Positions 24,297 through 33,967 of a stretch of DNA of 64,000 nucleotides are shown here, one piece after another. Position numbers and translations under genes: made by a program. Positions within the stretch are counted from its first letter, which is position 1, and each line of letters starts with the position of its first letter. Where the stretch lies: positions 4,960,001-5,024,000 of the forward strand of contig NZ_CP108513.1 in the NCBI RefSeq assembly GCF_035989285.1, given 5' to 3'. The notes beneath the pieces were generated by a model. The model saw only the letters and a list, made by a program, of their open reading frames with translations. It was not told where the DNA came from and ran no database searches. Origin of the DNA: Streptomyces sp. NBC_01235. GTDB taxonomy: Bacteria > Actinomycetota > Actinomycetes > Streptomycetales > Streptomycetaceae.

Positions 24297-27200
24297 TCAG
24301 TCGCGGACATGCCGAATGTGAGCGGTGCGGCGCTTCCCTGAGCCGTCCTCATATTCCACCAGGCCGGTCCCGCGCCACAGCAGGGCAGCTGCGAGTGGCG
24401 TGAACGGACTGAGCGTCTGGCCGTCCTCCGTGACCGGGCTCTGAGAAGTGATCTCGTACTCCTCGACATCCACAGAGCCGTCGAAGCTCAGGCCGACCAC
24501 GCGACCTGGAGCGACCATCGCTCTCCCGGTTGTGCGAGGAATGACAGAGGTTGCCCCGAGGAAGCTCTCCAGGAAAGTGGCGCGCTCCTCCAGCTGTTCA
24601 CGCCGCTTTTCCCATTTGCGCCGGTTGTCTGCGCGCACCCGGTAATCGGTGGCGGTATCAAGGGGCTCCGGTTGCCGCAAGTACTCGCGTATCTGGGACA
24701 GCTCGTTCTCGACACGCTCCCGGGATGCCTTGGCCAACGCCGTCACCGGGTAGGTGACGGCAGAAGAGGTCTCCCGATGCCGCGGAGTCGGCACTGTTCT
24801 GCGCTGCCCCGCTTTCGGAGTGGAAGCCGGGGCAGTCCGGGTTCCAGCACCGTGGCCCGCGGGCGATCGTTGGGCAGGTCCGCTCCGCGCGAGGGCTCGT
24901 GACGACGCTTCCGGTTCCGCCGTGTCACTCTCGGCCACGCCGGTTGCACCGGGCCTCGTACCAACGGGGAGGGCCACCGCACGTTCGACGGCGGCGCGCA
25001 GCCGGGCTTCTGCACCAGACCGGTCGCGGTACCAGTCAGTGCTCCAAATCCGGTGCAGCTCCCAGTTAAGTCCCCGCAGCACTCCTTCGCGCAGCCGGTC
25101 ACGGTCACGTGCTGCCTTCGAGGAGTGGTACATGGCGCCATCGCACTCCACGCCCAGCGCGTACCGCCCTGGCCAGCGTGGATGCTGGACGCCCAGGTCA
25201 ATGCGGTAGCCCGCGACGCCGACCTGAGGCTGTACGTCGTAGCCCCAGCCTCGCAGCACCGCCAGTACAGATACCTCAAACGGGCTCTCTGGCTGGGCGT
25301 CCGGGTCCGCCGCTTCATTGGAGAGGACAGACGGACCTCTCTGGGCGTACTGCAGGTAGCGGTGGAGGTGCCGAAAGCTCTTGCCGGTGTTACCCACTGG
25401 CACCTCATCGGGGTCGAACGAGGCCACGACCTCCACGCGGTAGCGTGCGCGGGTGACGGCGACGTTCAGCCGGCGCCAGCCATCCGCCTTGTTCATGGGG
25501 CCGAAGTTCCTCGAAATCTTGCCGTGGGCGTCAGGGCCGTACCCGACGGACAGGATCATGATGTCCCGTTCGTCGCCTTGCACGCTCTCCAGATTCTTGA
25601 CGAAGAACCCGTTCAGCCGGTCCTCGGAGAAACACTCGTCGAGGTCGGGCCGATCCCGGCGTGCCGCGTCCACCGCGTCTTGGATCGCGACAGCCTGTGA
25701 TTGGGACAGGGCCACCACACCCAGCGATCTGCCTTTGCGCGTACTGAAGTGGTGGATCACCCGGCAGGCCACCTCCGCAGCCTCACCGGGGTTGTTCTGA
25801 GCAGCCGTCCCGGAACGGTAAACGCCTTCCCTGGCACGATAGAAGGCGACGCCGACATCCGGCCCCTCGGCGTGAGCCCCCGGGAAGGTGGTCATCGACT
25901 CGTCGTAGAACTCCCGGTTGCTGAAGGCAATCAGGTCCTCATGACGGCTGCGATAGTGCCAGCGCAGCGACAAACTGGGCAGCAGTCCGCTCGCCTTGCA
26001 CAGGTCCAGCACGGAATCGAACTTCTCGGGTAGCTCCTCGTCCTCGGTGTCCTCCTCATCGTCACCGGTGGAGGAGAAGAATGCGGTGGGCGGGAGCTGC
26101 TTCTGGTCACCCGCCACGATCAGCGCCCGACCACGGTAAACACAGTTGATGGCGTCCTGCGGCAGCACCTGCGACGCCTCGTCGAAGATGACCACATCGA
26201 AGACGAGGTCGGGCGGCAGGAACCGGCTGACGGTGAGCGGACTCATCATGAAGCACGGCTTGATCAGCCGCACCGTCTCCCGGGCTGACTCCAGCAGCTC
26301 TCGTACTGGCTTGTGCCGGGTCTTCTTCTCGCCCTCTCGTCTGAGCAATGCCGCACCCGAAGCGTCCGAGGTACGCGAGCGGCGGGCGTCACAGGTCTGG
26401 ATGACACGCGCACGGGCTTGGTCGGCAAGTTTCGCGTCTAGTTCGCGGAACCCCGCCACCAGGTCGTCGCGATCCGCGGATCGGGTGGTTCCCAGCCGTG
26501 GGTCACCGGACAGCTGGAAATCCGCCCATGCTCGGAGGGCCGCACGTTCGACCAGCGCCGGGAAATCGGCCGGAGCAACCCCTCGGCGCACCGCCCGGTC
26601 CACCAGATCGCCCAGGCTCAGGTCGTCGAGGGCCCTACGGCCTCTGTCGTAGGCACGCCACTCGTCAGGGCCGCCCCGATCACCGTCCAGGACCGCGAGC
26701 ACCTTCAAGGCCGCTTCCTGGCCACGGGAGAACGCTTCACGGAGCTGCTCCGTACGCTCCGGACGGAACAGGTCCACCAATGCCTCTGTGGCCAGCCTCC
26801 ATGTGCCTGCGGCGGCTTCCAACTCGGTGTCGGCTTCCGCGTGATAGAGGATCTCGGCGGCGGACGCGCTCAGCGACGCCGTGCTCTGAAGCCCGCATGC
26901 CTCGCGCAGTGTGCTGATCCAACCGAGAGCGGCAGTCAGGTCGGACACACTCGTGCTCCGGCCCGTGTAGAGGTCCCCGAGCAGTTCCCGGTCGCCGTCC
27001 GCCCTGGACTCGAACTCCATCGCGGCAGCACGCGCTGCCTGTACGGCATGCACACTGGCGCGTGCTGCGGAGAGAGTCCAGGTGCCCGGTGCCCCGACTG
27101 CTCCGCTCGCGACGGCGGTCTCCTCCACGATCCGTATCAGTTGCTCGGCCGCTCGCAGAGGTACAACATGCGCGCGGCTCCATTGCGCAGCGGCTCTGAG

Positions 27201-29942
27201 GCTTCCCGGTTCCAATTCGTACGACGGTCCGGGCGCTGGTGGAAGCACCAGGGAATCCCGCCACTCAGTCAACCGGGCGGCTGCCCGTTCTGCGGTGCTA
27301 CTCGCGGCCGGATGCGGGGCCCCTCCGGAAGCCACCTCGCGCGCCAGTGCGTCCGGGTTCAGCACTCGGGGAACGAGCCTGAGGGTGTCGTCGGCCAGCG
27401 CGATCAGGGAGTCCACGCCATCGAAGTCGGTGTCCTCGCCCCGCCAGTGCGTACCGAGGGCAGACGCGTGGCGGTCGGCCTCGGTATTCAGCGTCCGTGC
27501 CGCCTGCTGCCAAGCCACCGCGGCCGGAAGCGCGGCCACAACTGCCTTGGTGCATTTACCGCCGTCAGGGAGAAGCGGCCTGATCAACCGCCGGTCGGCG
27601 CGGCACGCTGCGGACAGCCTCCCGGTAATGGAACGGTGCACGGTGGCAAACCGGTGCGTGACTTCTTCAAGGGAATCTTCCTGCAGCACCCGGTCCGTGA
27701 AGACCTCTTCGGCCTTCCTCCGAGTCTCGCGCAGCCGCCTCACCGCTTCACGCAGGACCTGCGCGGCAGTCCTGGCGTCGGCCGCTCCCTCACGGGTGAG
27801 CCATGTGGGCAGCGGTTTCGCGTCGTCGGGGCGTCCTGCAAGAACGGCGAGGTGACCCAAACGCAAGGCGTCATCGCAGGACTCGGGGGCGGGCAGGCCG
27901 TACATCGCGGCAACGGCCGCCAGCGACTGGACCGCCTCGTCGAGGGCCGCGGCGTCTGCCTCAAGACGGTCGCCGAGTTCACGCGCGCCGTCAGCAGTGA
28001 GCCCACTGATGTCGATGGCCGGAGGCCGCACAGCCGACAGAGCGGTCTCCTCCGCACTCGGCGTGGGATCCGCCTCGGTCGGCAACCGCTCCCATGCCGT
28101 GCCGAGTGTCTGTCGCGCCGACCGTTCGGCTTCGATGACCTCGTCGAGACGGCGTCGGAAGTCCGTCACCGCTGTGGTCAGGCCGTGGTGATCGGCGGTC
28201 AGCCAGGGATGCGGCAGTGTCGGCCGTGCGCCCGCGACGTGCAGCAGCGCGGTCAGCCTGCCGGTGTCACGAACTCCCTGCCAATCGAGTTCACCAAGGA
28301 GAGCCGTGTGCGGCAGCAGTCTCGTATCGAGGTCGCTGAGGGCTTCAGTGGCGCGATCGAGCGTCTGCAGCGGGTTACCGGCGTCCGTCATCCCGTACCA
28401 GGAGAATGCCGTGCCTTCCAAGGCCGGGCGCCACGATCTGCTGACCTGTCGGGCTGCCACCCTCGCCTGGTCGAGTCCCTCGGCCGTGAGCGCCTCCGCG
28501 TCGAAGGCCCGGTCCGCGGGCAATGGATGAGAGCTGTCCAGCAGTGAGATCCTGCCGAGGACTTCGTGCAGGCTCATACCGAGTCCGGGTTGGGTCTCGT
28601 TCATCGCCGCTGCGTACCCGGAGAGTTCCTGGCGCAGTTGGCGAGCTCGCTGGAGGTCCGCCCGGGCACCGCCCGACGAAGTGCGCCGAGGAGGCGGCTG
28701 CAACGCCCGGCCGAGTTCCTGTGCCACCTGCTTCCGGCCCGTGCTGTTGCTGTGCAACGCCAAGACGTAGTCATCGAGACCGACATTGCTCAAACGGTTA
28801 CGGACCACGTCCAGGGCAGCCGCCTTCTCGCTGACGAACAGCACGGTACGGCCCTGTTCCAGCAGGCCCGCGATCATGTTGGTGATCGTCTGGCTCTTGC
28901 CGGTGCCGGGCGGCCCGTCCATCACGAAACTGCGGCCCTCGATGGCAGCAGCAATGCACTGCCGCTGGGAAGAGTCCGCGTCAAGGACAAGCGGGGCCTT
29001 TTCGGGCGGCTGGATCTCGTCGATGCGATCGGTGTCGGCCGGTTCGAAGGCGAAGGTCCCCGGCGAGAGGCCAGAGTCCGCGCCGAGCCCAATGGCGCGC
29101 ACAAGGGCGCTGGCCTGCACCCGGTCTGCGTTGTCGAGGAGGTCCCGATACATGACCTCCTTGCTTGAGTTGAACGTGTCCAGCACTATCCGATTGGTGA
29201 CTTTCCAGCCGCGCATGCCCGCCACCGCACGCCGGACCTGCGCGATCAGGGCTGGAATGTCACGGTGTTCCACCTGCTCGACACGTGGCCAGTCAACGCC
29301 CAACTCGCTCATTTTGATGGCGAGGGCGGGGTTGAGGGTCGGCTCCTCATCTGCGTTGACCTTCAGTACGTACGAGCCCCCGCGTCGCCGTTCCAGTACG
29401 ACCGGCACCATCACCAACGGCGAACTGAAGCTCTTCTCAGCAGATGGGGCCGGCGTCCAGTCGAGAAAACCCACACCGAGATGGAGCACCCACAAGCCGT
29501 AGTCGTTGTACTTCTCCCGCGCGACCAGGGCCAGGCGACGCAAATGCCGGTCCTGTTCAGCCTGCGTGGCCTTGGACGTGGTGATCTTCACAGTGGGGCG
29601 GTTGCTGCCGACTCCTGCCCGGGATGCGGGAGTGTCGATCGACCTGGCGCCAGTGGCGGAACTGGCCGGGACCACTTTGCCCAGCGGCACCGACCCGCCC
29701 GACGCATGGTTCTCGTCATCGGATGCCTCGCCGCGCACAGCAGCGAAGGCACAGCCACGGGAAAGCACTTCCAGCACGCTGGACAACCCGGGCTCGACCA
29801 AATCCATGCCCGCCGACGAGGAGCGGCGCTGGTAGTTGAGCAGCCGGTTACGAAGGCTCAGGTCGATAAGTGAGTCCCGCCATGAGGCGAGCAGCCTCTC
29901 CAGCCGAGCGCGGTCCGTAGGCAGCCAGCCTTGGCGGGTCAT
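24297..29942 (-). CDS. Giant DUF4011-type SF1 helicase with C-terminal Vsr-like nuclease domain
   Basis: 1881 residues from the ATG at 29942 (MTRQGWLPTDRARLERLLAS). The N-terminal DUF4011-like region (DSLIDLSLRNRLLNYQR) precedes an SF1 helicase: Walker A DGPPGTGKSQT near residue 345, Walker B VIFDEASQVLP near 1250, then GDQKQLPPT and the late motifs SVQGDERDIMILSVGYGP and RRLNVAVTRAR. Near residue 1600 a PD-(D/E)xK Vsr/MTES_1575-like fold follows (YRIDLGVQHP, then YALGVECDGAMYHSS and DRLREGVLRGLNW). The last 200 residues are a low-complexity linker and a small domain. Large proteins of this make-up have been reported as anti-phage effectors (Hhe-like, name from memory). Two small unknown genes precede it on the same strand. 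Confidence 0.85.
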   Translation of the reverse strand: MTRQGWLPTDRARLERLLASWRDSLIDLSLRNRLLNYQRRSSSAGMDLVEPGLSSVLEVLSRGCAFAAVRGEASDDENHASGGSVPLGKVVPASSATGARSIDTPASRAGVGSNRPTVKITTSKATQAEQDRHLRRLALVAREKYNDYGLWVLHLGVGFLDWTPAPSAEKSFSSPLVMVPVVLERRRGGSYVLKVNADEEPTLNPALAIKMSELGVDWPRVEQVEHRDIPALIAQVRRAVAGMRGWKVTNRIVLDTFNSSKEVMYRDLLDNADRVQASALVRAIGLGADSGLSPGTFAFEPADTDRIDEIQPPEKAPLVLDADSSQRQCIAAAIEGRSFVMDGPPGTGKSQTITNMIAGLLEQGRTVLFVSEKAAALDVVRNRLSNVGLDDYVLALHSNSTGRKQVAQELGRALQPPPRRTSSGGARADLQRARQLRQELSGYAAAMNETQPGLGMSLHEVLGRISLLDSSHPLPADRAFDAEALTAEGLDQARVAARQVSRSWRPALEGTAFSWYGMTDAGNPLQTLDRATEALSDLDTRLLPHTALLGELDWQGVRDTGRLTALLHVAGARPTLPHPWLTADHHGLTTAVTDFRRRLDEVIEAERSARQTLGTAWERLPTEADPTPSAEETALSAVRPPAIDISGLTADGARELGDRLEADAAALDEAVQSLAAVAAMYGLPAPESCDDALRLGHLAVLAGRPDDAKPLPTWLTREGAADARTAAQVLREAVRRLRETRRKAEEVFTDRVLQEDSLEEVTHRFATVHRSITGRLSAACRADRRLIRPLLPDGGKCTKAVVAALPAAVAWQQAARTLNTEADRHASALGTHWRGEDTDFDGVDSLIALADDTLRLVPRVLNPDALAREVASGGAPHPAASSTAERAAARLTEWRDSLVLPPAPGPSYELEPGSLRAAAQWSRAHVVPLRAAEQLIRIVEETAVASGAVGAPGTWTLSAARASVHAVQAARAAAMEFESRADGDRELLGDLYTGRSTSVSDLTAALGWISTLREACGLQSTASLSASAAEILYHAEADTELEAAAGTWRLATEALVDLFRPERTEQLREAFSRGQEAALKVLAVLDGDRGGPDEWRAYDRGRRALDDLSLGDLVDRAVRRGVAPADFPALVERAALRAWADFQLSGDPRLGTTRSADRDDLVAGFRELDAKLADQARARVIQTCDARRSRTSDASGAALLRREGEKKTRHKPVRELLESARETVRLIKPCFMMSPLTVSRFLPPDLVFDVVIFDEASQVLPQDAINCVYRGRALIVAGDQKQLPPTAFFSSTGDDEEDTEDEELPEKFDSVLDLCKASGLLPSLSLRWHYRSRHEDLIAFSNREFYDESMTTFPGAHAEGPDVGVAFYRAREGVYRSGTAAQNNPGEAAEVACRVIHHFSTRKGRSLGVVALSQSQAVAIQDAVDAARRDRPDLDECFSEDRLNGFFVKNLESVQGDERDIMILSVGYGPDAHGKISRNFGPMNKADGWRRLNVAVTRARYRVEVVASFDPDEVPVGNTGKSFRHLHRYLQYAQRGPSVLSNEAADPDAQPESPFEVSVLAVLRGWGYDVQPQVGVAGYRIDLGVQHPRWPGRYALGVECDGAMYHSSKAARDRDRLREGVLRGLNWELHRIWSTDWYRDRSGAEARLRAAVERAVALPVGTRPGATGVAESDTAEPEASSRALARSGPAQRSPAGHGAGTRTAPASTPKAGQRRTVPTPRHRETSSAVTYPVTALAKASRERVENELSQIREYLRQPEPLDTATDYRVRADNRRKWEKRREQLEERATFLESFLGATSVIPRTTGRAMVAPGRVVGLSFDGSVDVEEYEITSQSPVTEDGQTLSPFTPLAAALLWRGTGLVEYEDGSGKRRTAHIRHVRD

Positions 29943-30022
29943 ACAGCGCAGCTCCCTCACTGATGAAGAGGCCGTGAAGGCAGTGGACGAAATGGGTGAA
30001 GCATAGCGGCGCACTGCAACGG

Positions 30023-30046
30023 CGTCTGGAGGGACGACACCAGACG
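30023..30046. promoter_or_regulatory. Inverted repeat upstream of the DUF4011 helicase gene
   Basis: CGTCTGG (30023-30029) and CCAGACG (30040-30046) flank a 10-bp spacer, about 80 bp before the helicase start. The 302-bp gap from 29943 to 30244 has no gene, so this could be an operator for an internal promoter or a processing hairpin. Confidence 0.4.
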
Positions 30047-30244
30047 AATCTCTCCCATTGGGGCGTATGGGGATGAAGAAGCGACTTTCTCGGCGGCGGC
30101 TGAGTTTTCACCCCGTCACCGAGAGACGTTGATACCGAGGGTCCGCGTCCCGGGGCCAGCAACAACCGGCACAGCTCAGTCAGCCGGCACCCACCTCTGT
30201 CAGGGCCGCCGGGTGCACCCCCGACAGCCGTCGATCCCCGCTCC

Positions 30245-31330
30245 TCACGCTGTCCGGGCGAGGCCGTCGAGCGCCTGGTCCGGCGGATTTCCGGATTGCT
30301 TGGCCCGGTTGGGCAGCGTGGTGAACCCGCCACACGGGTGAAGGCACCGATAGCAGCGGAGATCTCGGCCCGCCGGGTGTTCTCCCAGACCCTGGATGAG
30401 AATCTGCGGATCGATCTCGAATTTGGCGAAGCGGGCCAGGGGGTCTCTCGGCCGGGAGACCAGGCTCACTTCATGCAGTTGCCCGTCGGAGATGACCGGC
30501 CGCGGATAAGCCACAACGTTCTCCCCGTCGGTGTGAGAGCAGCTGTGGTACCCGCAGGCGTTGCACGTTCCCTCGCCAGCGCGCCGCACGGTGACGGGGT
30601 AACGGGTGTCGAGCAGGTGCTCGCACGCATCGATGTCCTGTCCGCACAGGGAACAGCACCGAATAGAGGTAAACCCAGCAGACATACCCCACCTGTAGTG
30701 CATGAGTGAGAGGGGGCAGACATCCCAGTAGGTGTTGTCCGAGTACTCGATGTCGCACCCGAACAGTCCACCTACCAGGGCTGCGACGTGATGGGCGTGG
30801 TGGTGGGCGAGTTCGCGGAGGCCGGTGTCTTCGAGGAAGTTGTAAGCGTCGACCGCGCGTGCGAGCGCGTTGCGTGCCTCTGTTTCCAAGTCATGCCAGG
30901 GACCGGCATGATGCAGTGCGCCGGGCGGCAGAGGAAGACGGTTCGCCATGAGCGTGTACTGCGAGTGGTCCCATCCTCCACGGCGAAGGCTGAGCGAGCT
31001 CGTCAGCAGCGGGGATGGGCGGGTGCGCTCGCGAATGCCGTCCCGCAGCCGGCGCCGGGCCTGCGACCAGACGCGGACAAGGAAGTCTCGTTGCGCCTCC
31101 ATCGTGTGAAGTCCGCGGCGGTGGACGGCGTCGGACGTGGTCTGCCACGACGGCAGGTGCTGGAAAGGCAGTCCCCAGGTGAGAGAGATGCTGCGGCAGC
31201 ACTGCCCATACAGGCGCATGGACTGCCGCAGTGCCTCCACGCCGTCCTGGTGCATCATGGCCTCACGCACGGGGCCCGCAGCTGGAGGAAGGGGCACGCC
31301 GGTGCGGATGACAACGCCGGAGAACCTCAT
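30245..31330 (-). CDS. Cysteine/histidine-rich protein of unknown function, middle gene of helicase operon
   Basis: 361 residues. The first half is helical (residues 30-190, with LAHHHAHHVAALVGGLFGCD). The second half carries at least three zinc-ribbon-like Cys sets: CCSLCGQDIDACEHLL, CNACGYHSCSHT and CYRCLHPCGGF. This suggests a nucleic-acid-binding or structural zinc module. The start at 31330 overlaps the end of the upstream gene (ATGA), so the two are translationally coupled. No family recognised; context suggests a partner of the helicase. Confidence 0.6.
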   Translation of the reverse strand: MRFSGVVIRTGVPLPPAAGPVREAMMHQDGVEALRQSMRLYGQCCRSISLTWGLPFQHLPSWQTTSDAVHRRGLHTMEAQRDFLVRVWSQARRRLRDGIRERTRPSPLLTSSLSLRRGGWDHSQYTLMANRLPLPPGALHHAGPWHDLETEARNALARAVDAYNFLEDTGLRELAHHHAHHVAALVGGLFGCDIEYSDNTYWDVCPLSLMHYRWGMSAGFTSIRCCSLCGQDIDACEHLLDTRYPVTVRRAGEGTCNACGYHSCSHTDGENVVAYPRPVISDGQLHEVSLVSRPRDPLARFAKFEIDPQILIQGLGEHPAGRDLRCYRCLHPCGGFTTLPNRAKQSGNPPDQALDGLARTA

Positions 31331-31902
31331 TCGATGGTGCCCTCCGGCCCGGCCGCGTCCGAGTCCGCAGGAGGCAGTTCCGCGGTAGCAGGGTCAGAGA
31401 CGGCCGCCTGGATGAGGCTTTCAATGTCTGCAAGCTGGCTGGTGACCTCCAGGCCACGGATGACCGTCTCCCTGTCGGTGCGCACAATTTCCGCGACCTT
31501 GACCATCACCCGAGCCTCGTCGACCTGCTCTGGAGGACAGTCGGCGCCGAGTGAGGAACGCGCCCGCTGCCAAGCGGCCAGGGCGATGCTCTTGACCAGA
31601 TCGGTAGTGAGAGTGGTGACAACGGCCACGCACATCGTGGTCACCACAGCGGCGGCACTGTACTCGCTGAGGTAGCGCCGATCCTCCCGGGCAACGGCGA
31701 AGTCGATATCCACGCCACGGTGCCGCAGCGTCTTGACCATCCCAGCCACGTCGTCCCGGTACACAGCCACGCCGTCGACGCTTGAGTCAGGAAGCAGGAA
31801 GACGCGATCACTTGCAGGAGCGTCGAGGACCATCGCGGGCAGGTCTGCGGCCGAGACCCTCCACGGCATCACAACATCCTGCGGCCCGTTGATGTCAGGC
31901 AT
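31327..31902 (-). CDS. Protein of unknown function with central hydrophobic segment, first gene of helicase operon
   Basis: 191 residues. Residues about 75-110 are hydrophobic and Thr/Val-rich (AAAVVTTMCVAVVTTLTTDL), which may be a membrane segment or a buried helix. The N-terminal 70 residues alternate beta-like stretches (DRVFLLPDSSVDGVAVYRDD). No catalytic motif seen. It overlaps the Cys-rich gene by 4 nt and opens a three-gene minus-strand operon ending in the DUF4011 helicase. A sensor or membrane effector role is possible but only inferred. Confidence 0.55.
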   Translation of the reverse strand: MPDINGPQDVVMPWRVSAADLPAMVLDAPASDRVFLLPDSSVDGVAVYRDDVAGMVKTLRHRGVDIDFAVAREDRRYLSEYSAAAVVTTMCVAVVTTLTTDLVKSIALAAWQRARSSLGADCPPEQVDEARVMVKVAEIVRTDRETVIRGLEVTSQLADIESLIQAAVSDPATAELPPADSDAAGPEGTIE

Positions 31903-32352
31903 GAGCAGCGACCCTTTCCTGCGGTCATGATTGTCGGCGTGAGCCTAGCCTCGCCGCACCTGCCGCATGGCGCCCACAGCAGGGGCCACGAGGAGGTGGA
32001 GAGACAATCGGCGCCGACTTTTGCCCTGATGCCATGCAGAGGTCCGTGCCTCGAGGATCCACCGAGCCCTCCAGGCTTCTCACCAACCGCATCAGGCGCT
32101 CCCGCAACGCCCTGTCTGCTCCGCGTCCTCCTCCCCCGCTGCCGACCCGGCCTCCCCCTCTGAATGGTCCGGCCTGACCGCGTGCTGCGGCTTTTCCTCA
32201 GGATGCGGGCTTCGTGCGTGCGCGATGCGTGAGCGGACCGTCCGGCACGGGCCGTCACAAGCAGGATCGAGCACTCAGCGGCCGTGACGCTGACCAGGAG
32301 AAACAGCGCCAGACAACAGCGTCGAGCACCCCTCGGCAAGGATTCGATCCCA
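31903..32352. other. Gene-free region at the right end of island A
   Basis: 450 bp between the helicase operon start and att2. The only long frames are Pro/Arg-rich and unconvincing. It must contain the operon promoter, though no clear -35/-10 pair can be pointed to. Confidence 0.5.
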
Positions 32353-32395
32353 CTCCTAAAGCGGGTGTCGCAGGTTCGAATCCTGCCGGGGGCAC
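32353..32395 (+). repeat. att2: second copy of the tRNA-Arg attachment core
   Basis: Identical over 43 bp to the 3' part of tRNA-Arg (att1), with no acceptor or D arm in front, so it is not a tRNA gene. It marks the junction between island A and island B. Confidence 0.93.
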
Positions 32396-32426
32396 CGTGC
32401 CTGACCAGGCATGATGCATCAGAAAG

Positions 32427-32458
32427 GCCCCTCGGAAGTGATCTCCGAGGGGCTTTTT
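32427..32458 (+). terminator. Rho-independent terminator after att2
   Basis: GCCCCTCGGA pairs with TCCGAGGGGC around a 7-nt loop and is followed by TTTTT. It matches in position the hairpins right of att1 and att3. Confidence 0.85.
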
Positions 32459-32467
32459 GAGCTGGCA

Positions 32468-32485
32468 TGGGAACGAATGGGAACG
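32468..32485 (+). repeat. Direct repeats TGGGAACG right of att2
   Basis: Two copies, 10 bp apart (32468 and 32478), each preceded by A. The same pair occurs left of att3, so they are candidate integrase arm sites. Confidence 0.55.
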
Positions 32486-32629
32486 CGCCGGCAGGCAGCG
32501 TCCGGCGTGGAAACCTGGACAAATCCCCTGGTTTCGGCCCCCTCTCACACGGCCGCCGCTGGCACGCCCCGTCGACATCGGTGCCTCGATCCCGACAAGG
32601 AATCCGCGGTCGTCCTCTACAACGTCCTC

Positions 32630-32840
32630 TCCGATCGCCCAGCTGTACGAGCAGGGCCTGGTCCACCACGTTGGGGCGCACGTAGCCCTGGAGGACCAGA
32701 TGGTCACCTGGGTCGTCGGCATGGACAGCCCTGACCGCATGGACGCCGCGGTCCACGGATTGACGGAACTCGCCGACCCCGACCAGCTCGCCGCCGTCGC
32801 CGGCCACATCCACGATGACCGCCTCGGCGGACGCCGATAA
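32630..32840 (+). pseudogene. Phage terminase large subunit, C-terminal remnant
   Basis: About 70 residues match the end of terminase large subunits: PIAQLYEQGLVHHVGAHVAL, EDQMVTWVVGMDSPDRMDA, then VHGLTELAD. The VHHVG...LEDQM...DSPDR(M/L)DA pattern is typical of the nuclease-domain end. The upstream frame has no terminase content, so the gene is truncated. It indicates that island B or its ancestor was a prophage or captured phage DNA. Confidence 0.75.
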
Positions 32841-32997
32841 CCCCCCGGAAACGGCCCCATGTAGGCCAACGGCCCAGCCGGGGCACCCGATCGGCCCCGG
32901 CTGACAGCCTTCCGGGCCATGCCGATCAGGGGGAGTACGGCCGTCACTGCGCGGCCGTCGGCGCTGGCGTGAACCTGCAGGGCGCGGGAGCGAACTG

Positions 32998-33899
32998 AGA
33001 GCTCGTAACAGGATCTTGCTGACGTGTCCTGGTCGGGCGTGACTGTTGTGACGATCTGACCGTTCGGGTTGGTGTGACGACTCGGCCGTGGATCGTGGAT
33101 GACGACTTGTGGGCGCTGATCGAACCGCTGCTGCCGCCCTGGCCCGAGCGGTCACCGGGGCCGAAGCCGGTGGACGACCGGCTGTGCCTGCAGGGCATCC
33201 TGTACGTCCTGCACCAGGACATCGCCTGGCAACTCCTGCCCCTGGAGCTGGGGTTCGGCTCCGGAGAGACATGCTGGCGACGCCTGGACCGCTGGCAGCA
33301 GGCCGGCGTCTTCGAGCAACTGCACCGCACCCTGCTCGCCGAACTGAACGCGGCCGGCGAACTCGACTGGACCCGCGCGTGCGTGGACGGCTCCCACATC
33401 CGCGCGAAAAAGGGGGAGCCGCGACCGGCCCGTCGCCGGTCGACCGCCGGAAGACAGGCAGCAAACACCACTTGATCTGCGACGGCAAGGGTACCCCGCT
33501 GCACGTCATCACGACCGCCGCCAACGTCAACGACATCACCCAGACCCTCAACCTCGTCGACGGCATCCCGCCCGCCGCCGGACGGCCCGGCCGACCTCGG
33601 CGGCGCCCCGAGTCCGTCCTCGGTGACAAGGCGTACGACTCGAAGGCCGTGCGCCGTGAACTGCGGCGCCGCCGGATCCTGCCGGCGATCTCCCGCAAGG
33701 GCGCCCCGAACATTAAAGGTCTGGGCAAGCTCCGCTACGTCGTGGAGCAGACCTTCGCCCTGCTCCACCAGTTCAAACGCCTGGCCGCGCGCTGGGAGCG
33801 ACGCCTCGAACTCCACGACGCCTTCGTCTCGTTGGGCTGCAGCCTCATCTGCTGGCGACGGCTCAAGAAGGCCGGATCATGATCGCGTTACGAGCTCTT
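32998..33899 (+). mobile_element. IS5-family insertion sequence (two-frame type)
   Basis: About 0.9 kb. The ends are inverted repeats: AGAGCTCGTAACAGGAT at the left and, reversed, AGAGCTCGTAACGCGAT at the right. A two-frame DDE transposase fills it. The target duplication could not be fixed by eye. Confidence 0.85.
33074..33882 (+). CDS. IS5-family transposase made by programmed -1 frameshift
   Basis: The first frame (GTG at 33074, MTTRPWIVDDDLWALIEPLL) runs to a stop at 33475. The second, in the -1 frame, carries the rest of the DDE domain (TGSKHHLICDGKGTPLHVI, then VLGDKAYDSKAVRREL) and ends at 33882. The two match one transposase if ribosomes slip back one base at the run AAAAAGGGGG near 33406, as known in the IS427 group of IS5. 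The DDE residues span both frames: the first Asp (CVDGSH) lies before the slip, and DKAYDS and the C-terminal Glu lie after it. Confidence 0.85.
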
Positions 33900-33967
33900 A
33901 TGGTGTGCAGAGATCAAGTGCAAACCAACACTCTTGCATCACCCCAGGTCAGGCAGGGGATGGTTGC

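Larger units (their letters stand above)
12586..32395. mobile_element. Island A: att1-att2 segment, lanthipeptide locus plus DUF4011 helicase operon
   Basis: This 19.8-kb segment is bounded by identical 43-bp tRNA-derived direct repeats. It contains an ISL3 remnant, the FxLD lanthipeptide gene set (13190-24216) and a probable defence operon (24297-31902). It encodes no integrase, replication protein or FtsK-like transfer protein, so it is either decayed or mobilised in trans. Confidence 0.75.

Noticed and set aside
31927..32163. Small plus-strand gene between the helicase operon and att2
   Set aside because: The 78-codon frame is Pro/Ser-rich, lacks a ribosome binding site and shows no recognisable feature.
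32341..32395. Second tRNA-Arg gene at att2 (and likewise at att3)
   Set aside because: Only the anticodon-to-3' part is present; the acceptor 5' strand and D arm are missing, so it is an attachment core.
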